Virus record (IMG/VR): IMGVR_UViG_3300008110_000901
Location: 1-31,755 of that record
Reading direction: 5' to 3' (one strand)
Source: a virus
Length of the DNA stretch: 31,755 bases
Within the stretch, counting starts at the first letter, position 1. Every line of letters begins with the position of its first letter. The notes below the pieces were generated by a model. It was not told where the DNA came from and ran no database searches. It saw only the letters and a list, made by a program, of their open reading frames with translations. Shown one piece after another: positions 1 through 6,112 of this stretch. The position numbers were made by a program, and so were the translations under genes.

Positions 1-63
1 CTTGATATGTTGGCTGCAGATGATGATACTGCAGAACCAACTCTAGAGGAAGTCCAGTTCTAA
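1..63 (+). CDS. 3' end of an unidentified gene
   Basis: Frame 1 is open from the first base of the window and ends at TAA 61-63, giving the last 20 residues of a protein (it ends TLEEVQF). The tail is acidic, with an Ala-Asp-Asp-Asp stretch. Too little is present to name the product. It is followed 16 bases later by the hairpin and promoter that serve the next gene, so it is probably the last gene of the preceding transcription unit. Confidence 0.6.
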   Translation, partial: LDMLAADDDTAEPTLEEVQF

Positions 64-74
64 AAGTGTCCCAA

Positions 75-108
75 GGGGGTTGACAATCCAGCCCCCAACC
101 TGTAATCT
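75..108 (+). promoter_or_regulatory. Sigma70-type promoter inside a GC hairpin
   Basis: TTGACA (80-85) and TAATCT (103-108) are separated by 17 bases, a good match to a bacterial housekeeping promoter, as expected for a phage early gene read by host polymerase. The -35 box lies in the loop between GGGGG (75-79) and CCCCC (92-96), so the same DNA could form a hairpin that ends the upstream transcript. The predicted start falls near 115, just ahead of the gene at 136. Promoter use is inferred from sequence only. Confidence 0.55.
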
Positions 109-135
109 AATTGTTGTTCACTCACTGAAACCATC

Positions 136-396
136 ATGGCAACCATTTCCCCCGTTCATCGCCAATTCTCTGTAGATCAGTCCAGTGCTATTCACAGTGT
201 AACTGTAGAAGGTACTGATGTTGTTATCACTTATCAGTCCAATCCTGATAAAGCTTATGCATTCACTGCAACAGAAACCTATGCAGAGTTTCTGAGCGAT
301 CTGCTGACCAACGATGAACAGCTGATGAAAGTTAGCCTAGGTGCTACAATTGCAGATGGCCGCCGATCTGAAGAACTCAGCCAGGCTGCTATCTGA
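136..396 (+). CDS. KTSC-domain-like small protein (86 aa)
   Basis: The 86-residue protein has the pattern of a KTSC-type domain: a Ser-rich start (SSAIHSVTVEG), a beta strand with alternating hydrophobics (VVITYQ), an aromatic strand (KAYAFTA), then a helix with Tyr and Leu (TYAEFLSDLL) and a C-terminal Gly-rich turn. KTSC proteins are small, often phage-borne and of unknown function, sometimes linked to nucleic-acid binding. I see no signal peptide or membrane segment. The ATG at 136 is chosen because a good promoter ends at 108 and no earlier in-frame ATG precedes it. No clear Shine-Dalgarno is visible. A strong terminator follows, so it looks monocistronic. The family assignment is tentative. 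Confidence 0.7.
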   Translation: MATISPVHRQFSVDQSSAIHSVTVEGTDVVITYQSNPDKAYAFTATETYAEFLSDLLTNDEQLMKVSLGATIADGRRSEELSQAAI

Positions 397-404
397 TACA
401 ATTT

Positions 405-428
405 AGGGGGGTGAGATTCCCCCCTTTC
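405..428 (+). terminator. Rho-independent terminator
   Basis: AGGGGGG (405-411), loop TGAGATT (412-418) and CCCCCCT (419-425) form a perfect 7-bp stem followed by TTTCCTTTC. It lies 8 bases after the stop of the 86-aa gene. The tail is U-rich but interrupted, so termination should be good rather than complete. Confidence 0.75.
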
Positions 429-517
429 CTTTCATCATTACATTCTGTGACAGCTGAACTGTTCATCCTGATTGTTGGCTTTACACTGTGGAAGTCCTTT
501 GAACGTAGGTTCCTCTA

Positions 518-709
518 ATGGAAACAATTGTTGCAGTCAAGCCTATCTCAAAGAAGGCCAAAAACAGGTTCGCTAATCTAATGGATTCCTGCGAGCATTG
601 CATCATTGAACAACACAAAGGAGACAAAGTGTTCCTGCAAAGTGTTAACGGCAGGAATTTCTTCTGGGTCAATGTACATCATGATCAGGATTGGGAGCTG
701 GAGATGTAA
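518..709 (+). CDS. Hypothetical phage protein with CEHC motif (63 aa)
   Basis: I do not recognise this 63-residue protein. It has a basic N-terminal part rich in Lys (PISKKAKNRFANL), a Cys-x-x-Cys pair (CEHC at about 25-28) with nearby His residues, and a beta-rich C-terminus (DKVFLQSVNGRNFFWVNVHH) ending in an acidic tail. The single CxxC plus His residues could bind a metal, but there is no second Cys pair, so this is weak. ATG 518 is the only sensible start; a weak AGG lies about 10 bases upstream. It sits alone between a terminator and the next hairpin-promoter element. A reverse-strand frame over the same bases is not credible because every other gene here is on the + strand. Confidence 0.6.
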   Translation: METIVAVKPISKKAKNRFANLMDSCEHCIIEQHKGDKVFLQSVNGRNFFWVNVHHDQDWELEM

Positions 710-720
710 TTATTACGAAT

Positions 721-774
721 TGTAACAAAGGGGGCCAGGTGGCTCCCACCATGCTGTAGGATTCTCTCAGTTCA
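721..774 (+). promoter_or_regulatory. Hairpin plus -10-like element, copy 1
   Basis: TGTAAC (721-726) is followed by the stem GGGGGCC (730-736) and GGCTCCC (741-747), with loop AGGT and one G-U pair. Nine bases later comes TAGGAT (757-762), which resembles a -10 box, within the 18-mer TAGGATTCTCTCAGTTCA (757-774). The same arrangement recurs at 1884-1938. No good -35 box is present at the expected distance (it would fall in the hairpin loop). The element is probably both the end of the upstream unit and the promoter of the gene at 785. Confidence 0.5.
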
Positions 775-784
775 CACCCAAGCC

Positions 785-1453
785 ATGAACTTCGCCCTCA
801 CCGCCATCAGCAGCAACGCTAAGACGGGTCCGATCCCCACCAGCACCAGCAGCCGTGAGACTTGCCCCAGCAGCTGCCCTTTCTACGATAAAGGTTGCTA
901 TGCAAAGTCTGGCCCACAGAACATTCACTGGAAAAAGGTTACTGAAGGTGAGCGTGGCGTGAGCTTTCAAGAGTTCACAAGTGCAATCCGCAAGTTACAG
1001 CGTGGCCAGATCTGGCGCCACAACGTTAGTGGTGATCTGCCACACATTCTCGGGGACATTAATGCTCCCATGGTGGAAGCCCTCGCTGATGCAAACAAAG
1101 GACGCAAAGGGTACACTTACACTCACCACGTTCTGAATGATCACAACCTAAAAGTGATCAAGGAAGCTAACAGCAAAGGCTTCACAATTAATGCATCCAC
1201 AGAGGATGTAGAGGTGGCTGATGCTGTTATGTCAGAGCATGGAATCCCTGCTGTTGCTGTTGTAAAGTCCGACAAAACAGATCGGTTCTACACTACAGAA
1301 TCGGGTCGCAAAGTGATCACCTGCCCTGCAACAATCCACGAGAATGTAACTTGTGCAACCTGTAAGCTTTGTGCAAAGTCTGACCGAGACTTTATCATTG
1401 CATTCCCTGCTCACGGCAATGCAAAGAAAACAGTCAATGAAATTGTCGCCTAA
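785..1453 (+). CDS. Cysteine-rich phage protein of unknown function (DUF7227-like)
   Basis: The 222-residue protein closely resembles a family found in many phages and plasmids that I recall as DUF7227; the function is unknown. It starts with a conserved SSNAKTGPIPTSTSSRETCP stretch and has two Cys clusters: C27-x3-C31-x6-C38 (ending GCYA) and C180, C190-x2-C193-x2-C196. Between them are a GQIWRHNVSGDLP motif and a YTYTHH motif, and the protein ends with IAFPAHG (His210). The clusters suggest bound metal, perhaps an iron-sulphur centre, which is inference. A GCYA-type N-terminal cluster recalls radical-SAM-like phage proteins but the canonical CxxxCxxC is absent. There is no clear ribosome site; ATG 785 begins the conserved part. 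A hairpin and promoter precede it and another follows. Confidence 0.8.
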   Translation: MNFALTAISSNAKTGPIPTSTSSRETCPSSCPFYDKGCYAKSGPQNIHWKKVTEGERGVSFQEFTSAIRKLQRGQIWRHNVSGDLPHILGDINAPMVEALADANKGRKGYTYTHHVLNDHNLKVIKEANSKGFTINASTEDVEVADAVMSEHGIPAVAVVKSDKTDRFYTTESGRKVITCPATIHENVTCATCKLCAKSDRDFIIAFPAHGNAKKTVNEIVA

Positions 1454-1478
1454 AATATAATTATTTCATTTTGTTACA

Positions 1479-1523
1479 GGATCGGCTCTGAGCCATAGCC
1501 AGGCTCCCCCGATCCCCTATAAT
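1479..1523 (+). promoter_or_regulatory. Nested hairpin followed by a TATAAT box
   Basis: GGATCGG (1479-1485) pairs perfectly with CCGATCC (1509-1515); inside it GAGCC (1490-1494) pairs with GGCTC (1502-1506). Two bases after the outer stem is a perfect -10 box, TATAAT (1518-1523). No -35 box is recognisable 17 bases upstream, which again falls in the hairpin loop. It lies between the 222-aa gene and the 103-aa gene and probably ends one transcript and starts the next. Confidence 0.5.
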
Positions 1524-1531
1524 ATGAACAC

Positions 1532-1550
1532 GGGGGCGAGAGAAGCCCCC
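1532..1550 (+). promoter_or_regulatory. Leader hairpin upstream of the 103-aa gene
   Basis: GGGGGC (1532-1537) and GCCCCC (1545-1550) form a 6-bp stem with loop GAGAGAA. It lies just downstream of the TATAAT box at 1518, so it would be at the very 5' end of the transcript, 16 bases before the ATG at 1567. There is no U tract, so it is more likely an mRNA-stabilising or translation-affecting leader than a terminator. Confidence 0.4.
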
Positions 1551-1566
1551 ACAACCCCCTGAGACC

Positions 1567-1878
1567 ATGACCCGCTCTGACCGTCTGACCCGCACCAGCG
1601 TTCCCACCATCATCGCTGTTGCCCTTGCCAAGCGCACCATCAAGGAACCCACCATCGTGGGCCGCCATCGGGCACAGTGGCTGTTCGATCTGGCCACCAG
1701 TGAGGTTGCCCTTCCCTCTGAGCGCAAGCTGGGCCGCCAAGCCCTGCAGGCTGCCGCTGATGCTGCTGGCCGCTCTGTGATCACCGTGAATGGCCAAACC
1801 ATCGGGGACCGTGTTTACAGCAAGGCTAGCAACCGCAGGCTTCGCAATTGGAGCCAGGATCGCAACACCCCTGTGTGA
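1567..1878 (+). CDS. Hypothetical basic protein (103 aa)
   Basis: I do not recognise this 103-residue protein. It is Arg- and Ala-rich, mostly alpha-helical by composition, with two helical stretches (TSVPTIIAVALAKR and ERKLGRQALQAAADAAGR) separated by a WLFDLATSEVALPS segment, and a basic C-terminus (YSKASNRRLRNWSQDR). Small basic helical proteins in phage early regions often bind nucleic acid or host proteins, but nothing specific supports that here. Codons are rich in C and G (CTG, GCC, ATC, CGC), unlike the AT-rich late genes from 2517 on. A perfect TATAAT and a leader hairpin precede it. No Shine-Dalgarno is evident. Overlapping reverse-strand frames are judged to be shadows caused by the high GC content. 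Confidence 0.6.
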   Translation: MTRSDRLTRTSVPTIIAVALAKRTIKEPTIVGRHRAQWLFDLATSEVALPSERKLGRQALQAAADAAGRSVITVNGQTIGDRVYSKASNRRLRNWSQDRNTPV

Positions 1879-1883
1879 ACAGA

Positions 1884-1938
1884 TGTAACGGGGCTGGCCA
1901 AGGCTGGCCCCCAACCATGCTAGGATTCTCTCAGTTCA
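1884..1938 (+). promoter_or_regulatory. Hairpin plus -10-like element, copy 2
   Basis: TGTAAC (1884-1889) is followed by GGGGCTGGCC (1890-1899) and GGCTGGCCCC (1902-1911), which pair with two G-U wobbles around a very short loop. Nine bases later is the same 18-mer as in copy 1, TAGGATTCTCTCAGTTCA (1921-1938), with TAGGAT as a possible -10 box. It lies just upstream of the 55-aa gene, and the AAGGA at 1939-1943 right after it could serve as ribosome site. Confidence 0.5.
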
Positions 1939-1951
1939 AAGGAACCCACCG

Positions 1952-2119
1952 ATGGCCACCAAGACTCTGACCCTGACCAACGCCGAGATCCGTATCATCC
2001 GTCGCCTGATTATGTCTGGCCTGATCACCGCTGACCGTCGCAGTCAGCCCTGGCAGCTGTTTGAATCCCGCCAAGATGTGGAAGCCCTGTTGGGCAAGCT
2101 TCTGGAGATGAACGTCTGA
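1952..2119 (+). CDS. Small hypothetical protein (55 aa)
   Basis: ATG 1952 to TGA 2117-2119 encodes 55 residues: a Thr/Leu-rich start (MATKTLTLTNAEIRIIRRLI), then MSGLITADRRSQPWQ and a helical C-terminus (DVEALLGKLLEM). The N-terminal helix with an Ile-Arg-Arg pattern and the later helix could form a small helix-turn-helix-sized fold, but I cannot assign a family. Support for it being real: its own hairpin-promoter element identical in part to the one before the 222-aa gene, an AAGGA 8 bases upstream of the ATG, the same C/G-rich codon use as its neighbour, and a hairpin 8 bases after its stop. Confidence 0.6.
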   Translation: MATKTLTLTNAEIRIIRRLIMSGLITADRRSQPWQLFESRQDVEALLGKLLEMNV

Positions 2120-2127
2120 TCAGCAAA

Positions 2128-2146
2128 GGGGGAGCCAGTCTCCCCC
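2128..2146 (+). terminator. GC hairpin after the 55-aa gene
   Basis: GGGGGAG (2128-2134), loop CCAGT, CTCCCCC (2140-2146) form a perfect 7-bp stem 8 bases after the stop. No T run follows, so it may stabilise the 3' end or act as a weak terminator. Its form matches the other hairpins between genes in the first 2 kb. Confidence 0.45.
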
Positions 2147-2149
2147 ACC

Positions 2150-2183
2150 CATCAGCAGTTCTGATGCATCAGCAGTCCTGATC
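2150..2183 (+). repeat. Tandem 17-base repeat, each unit a mini-hairpin
   Basis: CATCAGCAGTTCTGATG (2150-2166) is followed directly by CATCAGCAGTCCTGATC (2167-2183), differing at two positions. The first unit is an inverted repeat (CATCAG/CTGATG, loop CAGTT); the second keeps ATCAG/CTGAT. This could be a pair of protein-binding sites or small RNA hairpins. Confidence 0.6.
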
Positions 2184-2345
2184 AGTCAGCCAGGGCAGTA
2201 TAAGCGCCCCTTATGGGTCGCCCCCCGCCGCCCCGTGATTAAAAGTTTGGGTCCCTCCTAAGCTATAACGTACCCACAAAGACCGAGAGATACTCAACCA
2301 ACTCAAAAAATTTTCCGAGCCACCCCCGAGTCCCTCCAAGGTCCT

Positions 2346-2373
2346 CCCAAGTTTCCCCCATGAACCCCCTCCC
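2346..2373 (-). other. G-quadruplex-pattern motif on the minus strand
   Basis: On the + strand four C runs occur: CCC 2346-2348, CCCCC 2355-2359, CCCCC 2365-2369 and CCC 2371-2373, with spacers of 6, 5 and 1 bases. The minus strand therefore fits the usual G3+N1-7 four-run pattern. Further C runs lie just upstream (2323-2327, 2332-2334). Folding is not shown, only the pattern. Confidence 0.5.
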
Positions 2374-2516
2374 AACTCACACAAGTCTCCGAGAGCAATT
2401 TTCATACATTGCCCTCTGCATCACAGAGACACTCAAACTAATCTCAGAAAAATTTTTCTACAAAAAAATTTCTGAAAAATGTTGATATATACTGTAGTTT
2501 TAGAGAAAAAATAAAA

Positions 2517-2699
2517 ATGTCTACATTTTCTTCGTTTACCACAGAAGTTCAGTATGATGATAGATCTGGTGAATATTTCATTACATTCCCCGATGAGATT
2601 CTCGATGAAATGCAATGGCAGGAGGGAGACACTTTAGAGTTTGAGTACTTTGATCATCATGATACTCCTGGGATTCGTATACATAAAGTAGGAGAATAG
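2517..2699 (+). CDS. AbrB/MazE-like swapped-hairpin protein (60 aa)
   Basis: The 60-residue protein has the look of an AbrB/MazE/SpoVT DNA-binding domain: GEYFITFPDEILDEMQWQEGD is the usual strand, short helix and 'W-x-x-GD' turn, followed by a strand (TLEFEYFD) and a final strand (GIRIHKV). Such domains normally dimerise and bind DNA; similar small proteins are common in T4-like cyanophages, mostly without known role. Here it is acidic overall, unusual for a DNA binder, so DNA binding is inference. It is the first gene after the gene-free spacer and just upstream of the structural genes, a place where a transcriptional regulator would make sense. ATG 2517 follows a TATACT box at 2488 and a weak AGAG; the gene at 2724 begins 24 bases after its stop. 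Confidence 0.65.
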   Translation: MSTFSSFTTEVQYDDRSGEYFITFPDEILDEMQWQEGDTLEFEYFDHHDTPGIRIHKVGE

Positions 2700-2723
2700 C
2701 GTCTTATACGATCTTATTGAAAT

Positions 2724-5642
2724 ATGTCTAATTGTAGTCCAAAGAAAGAAAGGAAAGAAGCTACAGCAACGTTTACTTATACTCCCCCAGCAACTGAGGG
2801 TAATCCATTTCCTCAGCCTGTTACATTATCCTTTACTTACATTGATAAGTTTTGGCATGAGATTCGACCACCTAGCAATACTAGGAAGACTATACAGAAT
2901 GGTCAGAAGAAGCCAAAGCTTAGAACAAGCTACATCGCCGTTCCTAGTGGTGAGACTGCAGACGGTGAAGTAACTTTTACCAACCAGGAGTACACTCAAC
3001 AGGAATATGAGTATGATCCTGCTACAGGTATTTCTAAGCCTGTCTATGAGCGTCAGTGCATAGCAGAGATTTCTTATGATGAAAAGTACTTTTACCATAT
3101 CATTGAGTGGCCCACCAGTCACACTATGGAAACCAGAGCAGTTGGTGGCTTTACTAAAACATCTACGACAAGTACAAGCTCTGGACAAGGTGGTGCAGCA
3201 ACTACTACTACTGTAGATACCTATGCTGTAGAGTCTTCTAACGTATCTGCTAACTTTAGTCTTGCTAAAGTAGACAGTGAAGTAACTGGACTACCTGATG
3301 GTAGCGTTGCTTATCATGGTGGTACTGATGATAACAAAATCTTCTTTACATACAACAGCAACTCTGATACTGTCATTGCAGTTGGTGATGTTGTAAATGG
3401 TTGGACCGTAAATAAAGTTGTAAACTATAGTACAGTCTATACAGGTGGTGATCAGTCATATTACATCACCAAAAAGATTAGAAAGAGAGTTTCTAGAACT
3501 TCAAAGAAGAATGAGAGTCCATCATTCATTTACATTAACAATAACTCTGCCAATAACAGTGTTGGAGTTGTTTCTGTAGGTGATGTTGTAAATGGTAAAG
3601 GCATCAGTAAAGGAACTACAGTTACAGCAATTGATGGTAATAAAATTACTTTATCAAAGCCATTAACTTCTAGAAAAGTCAGAGAAGCTCTATTTAAAAA
3701 GACTACAGTAGCAAATAAGGTAAATGAAACAACAGTTTGCTATGCAGAGATCTCTGGTGGAAGTTCTAACTTTACTGCAGATCAAACTTATACCGCAACT
3801 GGTTCTGGAGCATCCATTAAAGTTATTTCTGGTAAGGGAATTATTAACCGCTCTGCTGTGGTTGGTTGTTACATAAGCAAAGACAAAAAAGAGTTTAGAT
3901 ATACTCCGTTGTTTTATTCTAAGGATAATGATTGTTCTCCAACCATTACATCTGATGAATACTCTGAGTATGTTCTTGGTGATATTATTCTCAGTGATGG
4001 TTCTGAGCTATTAGCTTCTAAACTACTTGTCACCAGACCTAAGACTAACTTAGCATATAATATCAATAACATCTATTGGGCAAATCTGAATAGACCTGTT
4101 GATCAAGATAGTCTAAAGAAATGGATCTCTAAGTTTAACAATAATATTCTTGAACTAGAGAAGACGATTGTTCAGCACGAAACTGCAGTTATGGGATCTA
4201 AAAAGGTTTCCCGAGCTGTAGACTCTGAGTGTGGTAATAATCTCTATCAGGAATATACTAAAGTCTATTATCCAGATCAAGAAATCAAAGCATTTAATGA
4301 TGGTATTTCTACATTCCAACAAGAAGTATCTCAGGATCCTTGTACAGATGTTAAATCTCCTGATGCCTATACTAAAGATGAGATTGCTAATATCATTACT
4401 TCTAACATTTCTGGTCTGACCTCACTTTCTTCTATTCGTCTACCAGAAGAAATGTTCAAGCAGATTGTATCTAATCCAGATTCATTGCAGAATATGCTTC
4501 TCAACGCATTAGATACGATTGGTGCATCTGTTCCAACTAAAACTACTATTCCAAACCTTCCACCACAAATTGAAGGTGATAACAAGTCTAGTCAAGTCTT
4601 TAGTACCGAAGAAGTAACAAGAATTCCTCCAAGAATGAAATCTCTTGAGTATCTTGTTGATGATCTATCATTCTTCAGTGATGTAGAACTTACTCCTTCT
4701 GCAAGTGGTAATATCTTTACCTTTACCATTAAGTCTATTCCAAGGTGGACTGGTAATGCAAGCTGCTCTGGACAAACTGGAGCTGATATTAGTCCTGCAG
4801 GAACTGGTCTACGTATTGTTACAAACAAAACAGGTGGGTATGTAGATAGCATCACAGCAAGTGCTGCATCTTTCAATGCAGATTCCAGCATTACAAATCC
4901 ACTTTTCCCATTAAATCCAACCACCACAACTAAAACATGGGTTGGCGGTTCTCCTTATCCTTCTACTGTATGGCAAGGTGCAGGTACAAACTACCAGCAA
5001 GACTTTGAAAAAACAGTAGAATTTAGATTTAATGAAGTTACAGAGTATGTAACTGAGTCAATTAGAACAAAAGGTAGTCCATTTGTGGATTCTCCAATCT
5101 ATGCTCAGCTATCTACAGCACTTGGAACCACCGATACTACCATTAAAGTGAACTCTACAGATGGATTCTTATCCTCTGGATACTTAATTATTCCAAAATT
5201 TATCATAAAACTAGAGAAAAATCCAGAAACCAAGAATGTAAACACCAATCATTACTATCTTGGCGAAGAAATTATCTATTATCGTCGTAAAACAGCTACA
5301 GAATTCCAGCAATGCACCCGTGCAATGTTTGATAGTACGTCCACTTTTGAGATGTCAGTCAATTCTGGCAAGATTGAGAAGGGCGTAACCTATATAATTA
5401 AGACTTTGGGATCTGTGAATTGGCAAAGTTATGGTGCTCCAGATGGAGCAAAGGTAGGAACTATCTTTACTGCTGAGATAGATGGTCCTCAAACCACTGA
5501 ATCTGGAGAAGTTACACTCTTTGAAAGCACTCTTATACCATTTGAAAGTGCTCCAGATGTCAATCAGGTGGCTCATAGCTATGAAAAACGTAGTTATTTG
5601 ACCCAATATTGGCCAGTCCGAGTTCAAAACAAATCCGTATGA
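2724..5642 (+). CDS. Large virion structural protein, baseplate-associated (972 aa)
   Basis: This 972-residue protein has no T4 namesake that I can name, but it is built from modules common in phage tail proteins and lies directly upstream of the PAAR tip and gp25 genes. Two copies of a VGDVVNG module occur at about residues 218 and 284; their DNA shares a 17-base direct repeat (3384-3400 and 3579-3595). At about 800-868 is a 'GFLSSGYLIIP ... GEEIIYYRRKTATEFQQCTRA' module also seen in neighbouring giant proteins, and at about 885-925 a GVTYIIKTLGSVNWQSYGAP module known from other phage tail proteins. Ser/Thr-rich linkers (about 145-165) separate domains. The C-terminal end overlaps the next start by ATGA, so the two are co-translated. 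A baseplate or spike-proximal role is inferred from position. Confidence 0.8.
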   Translation: MSNCSPKKERKEATATFTYTPPATEGNPFPQPVTLSFTYIDKFWHEIRPPSNTRKTIQNGQKKPKLRTSYIAVPSGETADGEVTFTNQEYTQQEYEYDPATGISKPVYERQCIAEISYDEKYFYHIIEWPTSHTMETRAVGGFTKTSTTSTSSGQGGAATTTTVDTYAVESSNVSANFSLAKVDSEVTGLPDGSVAYHGGTDDNKIFFTYNSNSDTVIAVGDVVNGWTVNKVVNYSTVYTGGDQSYYITKKIRKRVSRTSKKNESPSFIYINNNSANNSVGVVSVGDVVNGKGISKGTTVTAIDGNKITLSKPLTSRKVREALFKKTTVANKVNETTVCYAEISGGSSNFTADQTYTATGSGASIKVISGKGIINRSAVVGCYISKDKKEFRYTPLFYSKDNDCSPTITSDEYSEYVLGDIILSDGSELLASKLLVTRPKTNLAYNINNIYWANLNRPVDQDSLKKWISKFNNNILELEKTIVQHETAVMGSKKVSRAVDSECGNNLYQEYTKVYYPDQEIKAFNDGISTFQQEVSQDPCTDVKSPDAYTKDEIANIITSNISGLTSLSSIRLPEEMFKQIVSNPDSLQNMLLNALDTIGASVPTKTTIPNLPPQIEGDNKSSQVFSTEEVTRIPPRMKSLEYLVDDLSFFSDVELTPSASGNIFTFTIKSIPRWTGNASCSGQTGADISPAGTGLRIVTNKTGGYVDSITASAASFNADSSITNPLFPLNPTTTTKTWVGGSPYPSTVWQGAGTNYQQDFEKTVEFRFNEVTEYVTESIRTKGSPFVDSPIYAQLSTALGTTDTTIKVNSTDGFLSSGYLIIPKFIIKLEKNPETKNVNTNHYYLGEEIIYYRRKTATEFQQCTRAMFDSTSTFEMSVNSGKIEKGVTYIIKTLGSVNWQSYGAPDGAKVGTIFTAEIDGPQTTESGEVTLFESTLIPFESAPDVNQVAHSYEKRSYLTQYWPVRVQNKSV

Positions 5643-5962
5643 CCAGACCAGTAGCCCTTTTGGGCAATCCAGACTCAATTTCTTTTAGACCTTGCTGTGT
5701 TTACCCACCAAATACAGTAACACCTATTGTATCAACAGTAATTGCAAATGGTCGTCCAAGGGCTAAAGTGGGCGATGTACTGACTCCTGCACCTGGATTT
5801 CCAGTTTGTAAGGACACTTTCTGCCCTCCCTTGGAAAGAACCATCATTGGAGTAAGTAAAGTCATCGTAAATGGGCTTCCATCAGCCCACGTAGGGGACT
5901 TGACAAATCCAGCTTCTCCACGTACAATACTACCTGCCCCCACAAACCTATTCGTGAACTGA
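5639..5962 (+). CDS. PAAR-motif spike-tip protein
   Basis: The 107-residue protein is a PAAR-type protein, which caps the central spike of contractile tails (T4 counterpart gp5.4, about 97 aa). It shows two half-repeats, VIANGRPRAKVGD and VIVNGLPSAHVGD, each a turn of the beta cone, plus Cys residues (CC near 18-19 of the N-terminal part and CKDTFCPP) and a His that could hold the metal ion at the tip. ATG 5639 overlaps the TGA of the 972-aa gene by four bases and starts the conserved MTRPVALLG segment; a longer in-frame TTG start at 5609 is not preferred. Being next to the gp25 and gp6 genes fits assembly at the baseplate centre. Confidence 0.85.
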   Translation: MTRPVALLGNPDSISFRPCCVYPPNTVTPIVSTVIANGRPRAKVGDVLTPAPGFPVCKDTFCPPLERTIIGVSKVIVNGLPSAHVGDLTNPASPRTILPAPTNLFVN

Positions 5963-5963
5963 T

Positions 5964-6107
5964 ATGGCAAAAGCACCTAGTTTCAACAAGTCTGGTTACA
6001 CCCCAGGAAAGCCCAAAATGACCCGTCAAGGTCGTTCAAAGAACACCCGACTCTCTGCTTCTAGCCGCAATGGTCGGAAAAAAGCTTATCGAGGTCAAGG
6101 ACATTGA
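5964..6107 (+). CDS. Very basic small protein (47 aa)
   Basis: ATG 5964 starts one base after the PAAR stop codon and ends at TGA 6105-6107, giving 47 residues. It is rich in Lys, Arg, Ser and Gly, with almost no acidic residues: starts MAKAPSFNKSGYTPGKPKM, then TRQGRSKNTRLSASSRNGRK and ends KAYRGQGH. It has no hydrophobic core, so it is probably disordered and may bind nucleic acid or an acidic virion surface; that is inference. The tight spacing after the PAAR gene and the perfect terminator six bases after its stop mark it as the last gene of the operon. I recall similar tiny basic proteins next to this position in other T4-like cyanophages but cannot confirm. Confidence 0.7.
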   Translation: MAKAPSFNKSGYTPGKPKMTRQGRSKNTRLSASSRNGRKKAYRGQGH

Positions 6108-6112
6108 TATTC

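Larger units (their letters stand above)
2120..2516 (+). other. Gene-free C-rich spacer between the small-gene block and the late block
   Basis: This stretch of about 400 bases holds no convincing gene. It contains a GC hairpin (2128-2146), tandem mini-hairpins (2150-2183), a strongly C-rich section (about 2220-2395) with few G on the + strand, and then an A/T-rich leader. TATACT at 2488-2493 is a possible -10 box for the gene at 2517, without a convincing -35. A 64-residue reverse-strand frame at 2211-2405 looks like low-complexity Gly/Leu/Ser translation of the C-rich tract and is not called. The overall composition changes sharply here from GC-rich to AT-rich. Confidence 0.6.

Noticed and set aside
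1474-1914. Two long reverse-strand frames (113 and 146 codons) over the 103-aa gene
   Set aside because: Long antisense frames are expected by chance in GC-rich sequence; promoter, spacing and strand all support the + gene.
2211-2405. Reverse-strand 64-codon frame in the C-rich spacer, with a purine-rich stretch upstream of its ATG
   Set aside because: The product is low-complexity Gly/Leu/Ser, it stands against the direction of all other genes, and it follows directly from the C-rich composition.
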